Below are positions 21,681 to 33,500 of a stretch of DNA of 64,000 nucleotides, piece by piece (the first letter of the stretch is position 1; every line of letters begins with the position of its first letter). This DNA comes from Hansfordia pulvinata (Eukaryota; Ascomycota; Sordariomycetes; Xylariales): assembly GCA_006538405.1 (NCBI GenBank), contig BJKQ01000008.1, positions 1,178,001 through 1,242,000 on the forward strand, read 5' to 3'. The notes beneath the pieces were generated by a model. The model ran no database searches. It saw nothing but the letters and a program-made list of their open reading frames with translations, and was not told the origin of the DNA. The position numbers and the translations under genes were made by a program.

Positions 21681-24600
21681 TCTCCTGGAAGTCAACGACC
21701 CAACATCAAAAGCCTTCGCTCCGGGACCGCCCCGGCTCGTGGCTCGTCAACTCTGCATGCATGAGGCTGGCACCTAAGATATGTTGGGTATGCAATCTCA
21801 TGTTTACCAGACATGGATGTGGTGTGTACATAGTACCTACCTACCTGCCGATGCGCTCCACTGCCTCCTGAGAGCCCGGGCTGTGCTGCCTGACGTTGCG
21901 TTGCGTTGCGTCGCGTCGTCGTGCATTATGTGCTGCGAGATGCAGGGCACATATAGGTACAGGAGGTACATAGGTAGGTAGGAAGGTGTAGGCAGTGACA
22001 GTGTCAATCCGTTCATCAAAGCCGCCGACATCCATCCGCGTGCCAGACGGCCCATGCGTCAGTCTTTCCATCTTTCCTTCCCGGGCCGGTGTGATAATAT
22101 GGGAGTCAAGCGAAGCACGGAAGCCGCCCCCCGGCCGCCCGCGCGCGTACGTGCGTCGCTGTGGTCGCGCCCGGGTTCCCGGGTCTCTGTTCCTTCCTTC
22201 TCCCCCTTCCTCGCAGCAGCCCTCTCTTCTCTTGCCCCTTGTCCCTTGCCCCTTGCCCCTCCTCCCACCCCCTCCATGTCTCCATCTCCATCTCCATCTC
22301 CAGTCCCGGACACCCGGGCACCACCGGGTAGAACGCCCGCAGTTCTTCGTTCGTTCTCTGCTTCCTTCTGCTACTCTCGTCATTTCTTCACGAGATATAC
22401 GGCCGTACGAGATGCTGCCCCAGGGTTGGATGCGTTCATGCCCTCGGGGCAGCCGTCCGCGGATCGATCCGATTCTCCACACGGCCCCCGGGGAACGCAA
22501 CCGGCTTCGAGCCGCGAACAATCTACAATCTGCTCCATTGGCGGCGCGAGGGGCTTCGTCTCAAGATGCTGGCTCGTGGTGTAGGACGAGCAATACTCGT
22601 AAGCAAGTGCCTACATGTAAGTACCTCAGGCGGCCGGCCGGAACCACCACTTCCACATACATACTCACCGGACGAGAACGTTGGCAACTTAACTTAGGCC
22701 TGTTGCCTCGATCCGGCCGCTTCGTGCAAGTGCAGGCGGTTAGGCCTTGCTTGTGCGTAAGGGATATCTGATACACACACCGCTCTCCCGTCATCGTGAC
22801 CGACGGCTCTGCACAGCATAGGCGAGCCGCCGCCGGCGGGATCCCGCCTGGTGCTGGGCCTCTTTCAATAAGTGGACCCGCAGAGACAGACGATCTTGAC
22901 AGCCTTGGCCCAATGTCCGAAATCATGTGCGAAAGAAGTACCTCCATTTTCTGTTCGATCTCTCATATCTCCCCTGCCTCGGCGGCCGTCTCGCTGACCA
23001 GGAAATGCCCGACGTTCAGAGGAGAGGGGTCGCCGTGCATATCGTCATGTCCTGCAAGTAGGGGATACCTCCTACCCAGGTACCTACCTAGTCTGCCGAC
23101 GATACGTAGGATATCGTAGCGGGTTACTGACATTCATACCTGCCCAGTGTCGGTATATTGAAAGGCTATATCACCTGGAATATCGCGCTCTTTCGCCGGT
23201 TTGAAGTCGCTTATATGTGCCTACCTTAGCCATGCGCCCCGTCCGATAAGCAGAAGGCTGGCAAGCACATCCCTGACTCTTCCATCACGAAGCGCTCGCT
23301 GCAGATGCCTGATCTGGTACTTGTATTTCATCTTCAATCCAATTCAGCCTCAATACCACGAGCCAGCCATGCTCGCCTGGGTGCCTTGGACGTCTCAACG
23401 TCTCCAGCAGGCCCCTCTCACGTCGCCTGGCAGATGCCCTTCCACCGTGCCAAGCCCTGTGGGCCGATTTCATATTTTAGGAATATTCAAGCGTGGGCTC
23501 ACGCCGGCCCTCTGCCCTGTTCCTTTGACGCTATTGACTGGCAGTGGCAGTCGGCGATCAACGAATTTTGAGAGTGCCGACATCGTCGAAGACGCTGCCG
23601 AGAGTGTCGTGGTACGGGCTAAGAAATCAAATGAAGAAAGCGATATACTAGTAGGATCGGCAGGCAGCCAGACTAGCAGTGCCGTCGGGTTGGAGGCTCT
23701 TGGTTGGGCGGAAGGGGGGAATCAAAGGACAAGCCCGCCATGGCCGCTGAGCTGAGGGGGAAGAGGGAGAAGGCGGGCTCGCTTCAGCTCGTCTAAAGAT
23801 CCCCTACTTCTCCGCTGCCGCCCTGTATCGCCTCGTCTCGCCTCGCCCAGATCTCCCATGCAGGCAGCCGCGGCACTTTTGAGGCGAGCGCTGCTACACG
23901 GCCCAGCATGGGGAATGACATCTCCTCCTCGTGATCCCGATCCCCCGTCTCCCCCAGTGTTTTGGATTCAAGTTTTTTTGAGGGGAGGGGGAGGTGAGCA
24001 AGGGCGTGTGGTTCTCGAATCGTTCTCGAAATCAGTTTGGGTCTGGACCGAAACACAGCCAGCCCCCTCCCCTTTCTCCTCGCTGAAGCTCCACCTCGGA
24101 GCATCCTTTGACGGGATTCGGGGCCTCCAATCGCGCGCGAGCCGCGAATGAGGCATGGGTCAGAGCAGGTGCAGGCGAGGCGAGAGATATGGAAGGCGGA
24201 GAGCAAAAGTCCTGGCGGCACCTTTGCCTTTGCCGAACTCCTTTTCAAAGCAGTACACAAGGAGACATGCAGATGCGCGATCGAAGGACACAAGTTGTTG
24301 CCAAGCTCTCGAGCGCCCCTGGAACATTCCACGCCCCGCTGGGTTGTTAACTTGGAGCTGGACGATGTTTTCTTTGGAAGGAAGAACAAGTCTCCTTCTA
24401 GAAGGCCGTGATGTTCCACGAGGCTTGTGTATCTACCACCCGTCTCGTCTACCTACCGCCTAGCCTCTCTCAGTCTCCCCAACCTCCTCTTCCTCTCAAG
24501 ACGCACATGCGATACTGCTCCTTTGGTTAGGGTCTTGGATTAGGGCTGTAAGATACCCTGGAGACCACCCTCTCTTATCTGAAAATCACGGAACGTGACG

Positions 24601-26102
24601 GGATACGTGGGATTCGGAGACGAGAAGGCAAGGCAGGTGAAAGATGAGGGGGGCGGGGGAGGAGCTGAAGCTGGGGAGGGGGGGGAAGCACAAGGGACAG
24701 ACACGACGGTCGAAACAACATGCATAAATGCCCGCGCGCGACGGAGGGGCAAAGATCCATGAGACTCGCGCGCGGGGCGGAATGAGGGGGATCAGGGCGT
24801 GCACTTCGAGCAGGGTCGGGGGGTCCTGCAAGAACGGGGGGGAGACGGGCGGCTGTGGGTGAGTCGAAGCTCGACATCTGAGACATACATATAATGTACA
24901 GAATATTATACCTACCTATAAAAACAAAAACACACACGTGTACACGTAGACTTGAGGAGAACTCTGGGGGCTTTTTGCACGTTATCAAGCCTTCGGTCCG
25001 ACTTTGATCTGGGTCTCGGATTATTTCGCAAAAAAAATTCACAGACCGGGCCGGCGGGCGCCCTACTTCTCAGAAAGGTGCTCTCCGCGCTTTGGCCGCA
25101 CGAGACGTCTCGTCAGAAAGAGCGAACAGCTGGAGATCCCCGCGCGTGATCTAAGCCTGAGCATGGAAGAGCCGGTTCGTGTCGGCCTCGCCGCTTGTTG
25201 AAGGTGGCTTGCGCTGGCTTGGGCTGAGACAAGTGAGGAGGGTAGGGGGGGGACGGGTTGGTTCAGTCGCAAGCTCTCAACAGGTACCTCATACACCGCA
25301 AGAAGCTCGTGGTTGAATGCATCCAAAGCTTCGAGTTTTGGGTTTATTGTCGTCTATACCAAAGCTCGCACCTCTTCCTTGCGGAAGCGTCGAGCCCAGA
25401 GTCTCCGTAGCCTCTAATCCTGTGGGTCATCCCCATCTGCTTCTCTACCCTCTGTGTCGAAAACCGCTCCGCTCCTGGAGTTGGGGCCAGAGACGAAACC
25501 AGTCGAGGTCCCTTCCAAGGGTGCTGGAGCTTGTACACCGTTGTACATGAATGAAGAGGGCGTTGGGAGATGCGCGGTGTGTACGCTCACAGCCTTCTCT
25601 TCCCAAAGCCCCTGTTCCTAAAACCCGACCTATGTATTCCCATCATATGCGTCGTTGACATCGTCACTAAACTCGAACAAAACTTTCCAAAGAAAAAAAA
25701 AGAAAAAAGATCAGAATGGCGAAGACCCAGGAGTCTTGGGGTGCCCTCTGTTTGCGCCGGTCCTTTTTCTTTCTGCCACTTCAAAGTCTTTCCATTCCAC
25801 AAGGAGAATGCACAGAGAAGCCAAGAGACAAAAGGGAAGTCCAAAGGTGTGGACAAGACTCCTCGAAAAGCCGCCACGTATTGGCACCATTGGCTCAATA
25901 TGAGATCCATCCTTTTCAAAGGGCCTGGTGAAAGAAGAGTGGACATAAAGCCCCCTGACTTGGAAATCAATCCCCTTTCAACGCCGGCGCTTGATTTGCA
26001 CGCAGAACTACCAACTTCAAAACGGAAAAAAAATCGACGCCTTTGCTTGGCTTGGCTTGCGAGAGTCTGCAAACGGCAAGAATGACAAGAACGCTCATAC
26101 CC

Positions 26103-28493
26103 CTAGACACGGCTGCCGTGAGCTGGGACATGAGGGAAAAGCCCGAGCTGAGGCGGTCCGTTGTGGCTCCGGCTGGTGGTCCTGGCCCGCCTTCTGTTCT
26201 TAGTAGGCGTCTCCTTGACGCCGGCCAGCTTCGTGGTCACCTCGGGAGACTTGTTGTTGAGAAGATTGGCGTCAGAACGGGTTCGCTCATGGGCGGGAGC
26301 CTTGTGAGTAGAAGCAGGCACTCCGAATTCGGGAAGCTCCAGCTCGCTCTTGGGTGCGCACACGGTGGCCTGGTCCTCGTCCTGGGCAGCAACAGGAGCA
26401 GCCAATTTGGCCTGCTCATTCATGGCTTGCCACTCCTCCAAGCTCGGGGTGGTGCTGCTGGCCGTCCAACGCGTGAAGTCTGTCGAGTTGGACGCGTAAG
26501 ACTTGTGGCGGCTCGAGTCAAACGACTCTTGCGAGTAAGCCGAGTCTGTCGTAGAGGCGCTGGAGCGCGCATTCAACAGCATAGTTGACCCGAGTTTCAA
26601 GTTGGATTCCTGGCGCGGCAAGTGGGTGAGGAATGTATCGCCATCAACAGAGCCGGCCCTCTCATGCTTGAGCATCTCTTCATGGAAGTCGTTGGGGATC
26701 AGAAGGGACGGTGACAAGGTAAAGCCCTGCGATTCCTGGAAACTCAGCGTGCGAGAGAGTGTGCGGTTGTGGGCTCGATGAGGCAGCGAGAAGTTGGACG
26801 TCACTGGGACGTTCAAGCTGGGAGTACCTGCACCATTCTTGATAGGGGAGTCGGAGGACCCAATGGAGAGGAAGTCAGGTATTCCATCGCTTCCGGTACT
26901 GTTTGCGACGCTCGTGTCGTCGTCGGCACTCCCCGACTCCTCAGTCTCTCGAGCCCGGGCTATCTCAAGAGATGGTCGCTCCCACGCATAATCACAGTCA
27001 GCTTCAGCCGCGTGGTTATAGCAGTAGTCGATGTCATCCTCCCAAGTTGCCTGGGGCATCCGCTGCGCCATAGGCTCATCCACACGAATAGCCCCGCGGA
27101 TCACGAACGGGTCTAGTTTACCCAACGTATCCGAGGCGTTGCTAGGAGAGCGTCGGGCGGATTGCGAGACGGACATCTGGCGCAGAAGGGGCACAGAAAC
27201 ACTGCCCCTGAGCGACGAGTGGTTGCTTGCGACACTGACGCGCGAATCCGCCGACTTTGGAGAGACCTCCTCCTCTTCAGGAACCTCGGGCAGAGCCCCC
27301 ATGTGCGCGTGTGCCAATGGCCACGTATCTTCCTCCGCAATCGCAGCACCACGAGACATCCTCTTCGATTTGCTGTTGATGCTCTCTTCAGACGTGGTTC
27401 TTTGCGGCGGGGGTGGCCGCAGTCCCTCAGTGGCGGGTCCATCAGCCGTCGTGGGCCGACTCGAGTTGTGATCTATGTGATCCGTCAAAACAGACATGCG
27501 GCTCGATGTTCGTGGAGGAGGCGGTATGGGCGACGGAAATTCGGGCTCAAACGAGGACCTCTGCTTCCTAGGCGGCGACTGGAAGGCATCCTCTCGATTT
27601 GCACTGGTCGGTCGTTCTTCGGCATCTGTCGTGAGCTCGTCTTGTACTGGTGACATTTGGGTGGACCGAGTGCCTGCGTGCAAGCCAGCGGAGGGATCTT
27701 GCTGCGCAGTCATCTCTCCTGTGTGAAAGTTGTGGAAGTGCAGATCATCCGCCTGGATTCCCTTCAAGGATCCGCGCGTCGGCCGCTGACCGGCTCGCAT
27801 ACCCGAGAACTCCGAAACCAATTCCATGCGGCTGGCACGAGAGATGTTGGGCAGACTGTCCTTATTTGTGTGTGTGAGATGCTGGAAGTTGTAAGGCTCG
27901 GAGATTTGTGGCTTCTTGGGAATGGCGGAAGGGTCGAGGTCTATTCTTGTGCGTCGCTTGGAGAAAACTGACGCCATAAGCTCCTTGGAGCTGGCAATTG
28001 GATCATGGTGCGACTCGCTGTTGGACGACCCCGAGACACTGGGATCGCTGCCTTCGCGACGCAGCTTGCCCCTGAGATTCAGCATGTTCTTGCCCATCAC
28101 TAGTACGCTTTCTGGCCTTTCCCGAGGCGGTTTGCTGCTCGTCGATGATCGGTGTGAAGATTTTCGAGACAGGTCGCTATTGGGCTTGTCCAGTGTAGAG
28201 TTGGTGTTGGTGGAAGAAGCGAACGAGGCGGTTGACGTAGTCAGAAGGCCATGGAGGCGGTTTCCATCGTATGACGAGTTCTGCTTTGCCTGCATGTTGA
28301 GAGCGCGCAGCCGTTCAGGAGACGGAGGTCCGTCGACAGCGGGCTCAAGCAAGTGTGCAATGTTATGGCTTGTACGACGATTCGCAGGCTGGGGGTAGTT
28401 GTTGCCGTTGGACGAGGAGCTGTTCGACTCATCTCGGAAGAACTTCCGCAGCCCGCCCTTAGGGGCTCCGGCGTTGGCTGTTGACGGGTGCAT
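26103..28493 (-). CDS. CRIB-domain (Cdc42/Rac-binding) protein
   Basis: Putative effector of the Rho-type GTPases Cdc42/Rac in polarised growth. From the first in-frame ATG (28493) it has 796 residues in one exon. A CRIB-like motif lies near residues 190-215: IPKKPQISEPYNFQHLTHTN, matching the I-S-x-P-x-x-F-x-H-x-x-H pattern. The rest is Ser/Pro/Arg-rich and likely disordered, with phosphorylation-prone stretches (RKSSHRSSTSS, RRSPSNASD). An aliphatic segment MGKNMLNLRGKLRREGSDPS precedes the CRIB motif. The true N-terminus may be longer: the frame stays open upstream to 28627, where a CTCTAACAG acceptor-like site occurs, but I could not find the missing first exon. No kinase or GAP domain seen, so this is not a PAK or a RhoGAP. 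Family call good, precise orthology unknown. Confidence 0.8.
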   Translation of the reverse strand: MHPSTANAGAPKGGLRKFFRDESNSSSSNGNNYPQPANRRTSHNIAHLLEPAVDGPPSPERLRALNMQAKQNSSYDGNRLHGLLTTSTASFASSTNTNSTLDKPNSDLSRKSSHRSSTSSKPPRERPESVLVMGKNMLNLRGKLRREGSDPSVSGSSNSESHHDPIASSKELMASVFSKRRTRIDLDPSAIPKKPQISEPYNFQHLTHTNKDSLPNISRASRMELVSEFSGMRAGQRPTRGSLKGIQADDLHFHNFHTGEMTAQQDPSAGLHAGTRSTQMSPVQDELTTDAEERPTSANREDAFQSPPRKQRSSFEPEFPSPIPPPPRTSSRMSVLTDHIDHNSSRPTTADGPATEGLRPPPPQRTTSEESINSKSKRMSRGAAIAEEDTWPLAHAHMGALPEVPEEEEVSPKSADSRVSVASNHSSLRGSVSVPLLRQMSVSQSARRSPSNASDTLGKLDPFVIRGAIRVDEPMAQRMPQATWEDDIDYCYNHAAEADCDYAWERPSLEIARARETEESGSADDDTSVANSTGSDGIPDFLSIGSSDSPIKNGAGTPSLNVPVTSNFSLPHRAHNRTLSRTLSFQESQGFTLSPSLLIPNDFHEEMLKHERAGSVDGDTFLTHLPRQESNLKLGSTMLLNARSSASTTDSAYSQESFDSSRHKSYASNSTDFTRWTASSTTPSLEEWQAMNEQAKLAAPVAAQDEDQATVCAPKSELELPEFGVPASTHKAPAHERTRSDANLLNNKSPEVTTKLAGVKETPTKNRRRARTTSRSHNGPPQLGLFPHVPAHGSRV

Positions 28494-30574
28494 GGCGCTG
28501 GCCAGAGGAGACAGCTGGTCCGAAGTCGAAGGGAAGACTTCCACGGACTGAAGAAGGCCGTGGCTCGAGTCACCGCTGTGAGAACGGGTGTCTCGAGATT
28601 TGGAAGAGGCAGGGTGGGCGCGTCCAACTGTTAGAGGCGGCGCGACGAGCAGCGAGTGCGTTGGCAGACGAAGGCGCTTTTAACAAACCAACAGACGACA
28701 ACACGCCGGATTGGGCGCGTGTGAGCTGGGGAGGAGCCTGTAGAAAACTGGGCTCCCCTGCCGACCTGTCCGGGGTGACTTGCAAAGGCCGACAAGGAAT
28801 GGTCCCGGGCAGGGGTATGCCTGCACGAGCGAGGACCCGGCAAGCGCTTGGATTGCGCCGAATAGTTGCTGACGTTGTTGCAAATGTGGGCGGGCGAATT
28901 TGGTGGCGTGCAGGCCTTCGGTACCCAACTGTGAGGTGACAGGACAGCTCGGTCGCGGTCTTGTCCAATTATTATAAGCCTGCAAGAGTATTCATGAGGC
29001 TATGGCGGCTTTGTCGCTGTAGGGAATGATTGGATCGGCTGCTCGGTCGTAGAGCAACATGTAGCAACGGTAGGTAACTAAGCTGACTATGGGGACCAGG
29101 TTAGGAATGCTCCCGAGACGGAAGTTGACTCGAACGAATGAATAGAAACCGCGAGAAGAAGGGTTGCAGCGCAGTGATGACTGAGTCTTCTAAGAAGCTC
29201 ATTCAGTGCGATTGGTAGATTTGGGAAATAATGGCCCCGGCAGCAGATGCGCACACTTTGCGATGCGCTCAGACACCAACATCGCGTGCTGACAGCGGAC
29301 CGCAGGCTCTGCGGTGGAATATGCACAGCAGGAAAACGTTGCTCTCGTATACAGAGTGGGAAGGCGAGCGGCAGCCTGCTTGTGCGACGGCTTGACTTTC
29401 GCGAAGTCAAGCAGCCGGGTCGGCTGGACGGCAAGATGCTCATCACAGCCGTGCTGGGCTCGAACATTATTGGATCGCAAGCAAGCCACCAGACTACCGA
29501 AGCCGCTGCAGAAGCACTCGCTCTGAGACGCACGTGAACCCCAGACGAGCGACGCAGTCGCCGCAGCTAGAACGGCAGGAGAACACGCAGAGCACCAAAA
29601 AGATAACCAGACATACCTGAAGAAAGGGAATTTCGGACAAGTAGCACCAGGGTCGTAGTACAGAGCGCCGGGAGGCGGAGAGGTTGGCGAGCGGCCTCCG
29701 AAGCAGAGAGCACCAGGCTGTTGTGAAGATGATGGCGACTAACTGGGAAACGTTGAATCGAAACGACCACTGGACAATCCTAAGATCGGAGATTTGTTGT
29801 GTCGGCAGCCACAATGGCTGGAGGAAGCGGCAGCTGAGGGAAGAAGTGGTGGGAGCCGGGGCTTCCTTGGCTGTCGTGTCGTATACCTGGCAATGCGAGG
29901 GCTGTCGTCGCACAAGCACCAGGGGCGGCGAGCGAGTTCGTGTAGGAGCAGTGCTGGCTCGGATGCCGGGAAACAAGAGTGAGGAAGAAGCAAAAGCAAG
30001 AGGCACAAGGTGCAACCTGAGGACCGGGACTTTCTTCGACGATGCTGGCTGGAGGAGCGGGAGCCGACGCTGGAAGAGGCGGAAGAGCCAGCCAAGGCCG
30101 GCATCAGCACCAGCACTAGGACGACCAGCGCCAGGGCCCGAACAGGCATGGGTGGGTGCGAGGGCTCCGTCGTCGAGGGTCGGGCGGGCTGGTCGAGTTA
30201 GCGCAGGGGGGGGGCACCACCAGCATGGGCTGGCGAGGGCTCGTCGGACGGAGCTGGTGAGGGCCAAGTAGGGGTACACGTACGTATCCGTACGTACGAT
30301 GGCTAGTGGGGAGTCCGAATCTCGTCAGCAGAGCAGGCCTCGTAGGCGCATCGCCGTAATCGCCTACCGGGGGGGAGTGCTGGGCTTGCTGGGCTGCCGC
30401 AGACTGTCGTGACGGTCGATGGATCGCGGGCGGGCCGGGTACTCGTACATCGTGGCAGGCACGGACAGTCCACGCCTCCACGGGATGGATGGTAGCGGGC
30501 ACGGGCTCTCGGGTGGAGCATCCAGGACGAATCCCAGGTCCGAGTGCTGGAAGCCGTCGCCATGCTGGGATCGG

Positions 30575-30588
30575 TACGAGTACTCGTA
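30575..30588. promoter_or_regulatory. Perfect 14-bp palindrome TACGAGTACTCGTA
   Basis: Two overlapping copies, in opposite orientation, of the dispersed TACGAGTA word form a perfect inverted repeat, extended by G on the left and C on the right to 16 bp. The shape suggests a binding site for a dimeric protein (inference). Confidence 0.4.
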
Positions 30589-33500
30589 CGTCAAAGTGGC
30601 GCGCGGCCTGTGCCCGTCTCTTCGTCGTCGTCGTCCTCGTCGTCGTATTCCGTGATCCGCGTCTGACGAGTCTTCAAGGTGGCGCGGGTACTGTGAGAGG
30701 TCGGGAGGCTGGGCCTCACAACTCCCGAATAAGATGACACCGTGCTTAGCGGCCGCTTGAAAGATGAAGCCGATTTGGGGTCTACCACCTCTCGGAAGGA
30801 TCCACAGGTCGTGCCTGCTCGCATGGAATTAACAGAAAAGGTGATGGATTTAGTTACGGTACGAGATATCCATGAAAGTCTCGTCAGGTTCTACGGTTTC
30901 CGGCATCAATGATTGCCCATTGTACGTACGTACAAGCACCTGCAGCTCGGCCTCATGCACCGAAGATGACGCCCCGGGGGGCCAGGGCAGGCTGTCTGCA
31001 GCTGCTCCGTTAGGTGCCTATCTGGCAGGTACTCGTCCCTAGGTATTCGTGATACCCATCTAGCAAGCACTCATCACGGCACGGTACATGTAGATAAGGT
31101 ACATAACGTAGATGAAACGTTCGATTCACTGCTTCACTGCATCCCACCGTTGTGTGTGAGATGGAATACGGAACTGCCATTTCTACTCATACTCCGTATT
31201 TACCTGCTCGTACCTATGAGTATGTCAGGTCTGCATTGTTCACACCTGGCGAACCAAAGAACATCAAAGAAGCTCCCAGCCTTATTCGTACAAGCCTCTT
31301 CTTGGGCTTCATTTCTCGCTCCACCATCCACAGCCTTCCCATTGGCCATCTTCACTGCCGGACCCTAGTTGAATTGAGTTCATCTCGGTCCTAATCTTCT
31401 CCCACTGCAACAGAGGAGAACCCATGCGTGCCATGCCGAAGGATACTCTGCACAAAGCACGAGCATTGTCGCCTTCATCTCTCATGTTGGCCCCGGCCCA
31501 CCAACACGACCATCTCCCGTCAGCCCGGCTACAGGCACGGGAACAAACGAGTACGAGCACGTATCCGCGCCCTAGGGAGCCCGGCCGACAGGGGAGAATC
31601 GAGTACGAGTAGCTAGGTAAACAAGCAAATCGATCGATTTTGGGGGCCCTCTGGAGCCTCCCTCCCTCGCCGTCCCTTTTCTCACATAGCCCCGTCGCCC
31701 ACCCAGCAACAACCGCCGCAGCTCACAAGCCTACTCGTCGTATCCCTCCAGCTGGCAGTGGACTAGGACGCGTCACTCATCATCCCGTACGCTCGTATGA
31801 GCATTCGCCTCGCCCGCCCACAGAGCACAGTCTACTCGTACTTGTACGGGTACTCCGGACACAACACCGAGACCAGCTTCTCTACCGAGTGCATAGAATC
31901 AGCAGCACACGACGCCGCCGTAGCGGTCGAACTTCAACAAGCTTGGCCCTCCCGACGGAATGACAGAGGGATATCGCTGCCCATCCACGCTTCAGTGCCC
32001 ACCAATGCAAGCGCCCCCGAGCCCCTCCTCACCTACGCGTACTCAGGGGCGTCTTGTTGCCAAAGAATAACGGGCCCTTCACGATCGTCCTGGACAGAAA
32101 ATAGCAACTGGATTGAACTACCCCCAATATGGCCTTGCTCCGTACGTACGGAGTACTCCGCAAGGCCCCGTCGAAGCACCCCCCATGCACGAGGGTTGTT
32201 GTCCAGGCCGCAGATCTCGGCCTGATCTGCCCTAGTTGCCAGTATGCCTGTACCCGAGCCACCAAGACCTCCTCCGTCGCTGCTCAACGGTGGAGCCGGG
32301 CCACGGGCGGAGCTAACGTGCTGCGTGCGACTGGCGATACCCAGGAGCACGGAACTGGCCCTTGTCTAATGCAGGGCAGCAGCAACAGCATACCCCCTTC
32401 GGCGACGCTGAGCACCTTGCGCAACTCGCTTCTGCACGACCATGCATATGCCGCCCTAACGGACTTCCTTTGGATGCGCGTCGGCAGAGAAGGGATTGGT
32501 CTTGCGAACAGTCGCAGCCCCTCGTCATTGCCCAACCCTCGCCAGCCAGGACTGCTGGTGTCCGTCTCGGCAAACATACAGAGGACTAACTAGTTCCAGT
32601 GAGGGGTTATCAGATCCTGGCCTGTCCTTAGTCTCTGCGAGCCTGCACTGGTACTCCGACCTTGATGTTCCCCTTGGCTTCTCTTGAAACAACCCCGGCC
32701 TTGTGCCACATGGAAATGGCGCAGCGAAGAAGAGTGTGAAAGGCTGTTCTTCCCGCTGCTGGCAACGTCCACCAACCGCCACGCCCAGAACAGTGCAAAA
32801 CTATTACCCGATCGTGGAGCTTGTGACCGAATACTCTTCCCCACGGAACAAACCCACCTTCGATGAAAAAAAATCGCACACACCATTCTGGAGCGAGTCT
32901 CTACCATGCAGGTTCAGTGGCCATTGGTGCTCAAGCGAAATCCGCCCTACACGATGTCCCCGTGCGAAGGTTTCCGACGTGAACAAGGTCAGTCCTTACA
33001 AGAGCGACCCCGCCATCGATTTATTGACAATAGTAAGCCTCAATCCTGCAACAATTACTTACGATCATGACTATACGGGCTCTAACGATTGTCAATGAAT
33101 GACGATGTTCAACTATCGCAATGAACGATGACAGAACGCAATAGACTCGCGCTGACAGAGTCTTGCGCTGCGGCCCAAGTACAATCTCGACTTCTAGAAA
33201 CCGAGATTTCCTCTCATTGGCTCAAGAGCACTCAAATGACAACCCTGCAGCATGCTACTGCGGCACCGGGATGGCTGCATAATACGGCCCGCAGCCAGCT
33301 CTCACCGGGTGCTTGCCCGCCGCTTTGCAGTGACCGGCACGAGACTTCATCGGCGTCCAACAGCCGCGCCAGCGCCCCGTCGTACGACTGTCCTGGAGCA
33401 GAGGAAGCACCCCCTCTCAGGGGCTCCGCAAAGTTTGCCACCCTGGGCCTGGCCAGGATTGTTAGGGCACACTCCCGAATTTTCCATTCTCTATCACGGC

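Larger units (their letters stand above)
19231..26102. other. Long gene-free region upstream of the bHLH gene
   Basis: About 6.9 kb with no protein gene I can support; open frames are short, overlap on both strands and have biased composition. It contains the promoter side of the bHLH gene and the 3' flank of the CRIB gene. Contents: pyrimidine-rich CTCTCC array 19480-19510, CTAC/CCTA arrays at 21165-21190, 21835-21846, 21971-21982 and 23080-23092, AC tracts and a 17-C run at 21629-21680, TCCATC/CCCTTG arrays at 22225-22305, and TACTCGTA words at 21622 and 22594. Such a long upstream region suggests a long leader or complex regulation of the bHLH gene (inference). Confidence 0.5.

Noticed and set aside
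21041..21871. 276-codon frame in the spacer upstream of the bHLH gene
   Set aside because: Spans CTAC, AC and poly-C repeats, is Pro/Arg/Ser-biased, and resembles no family.
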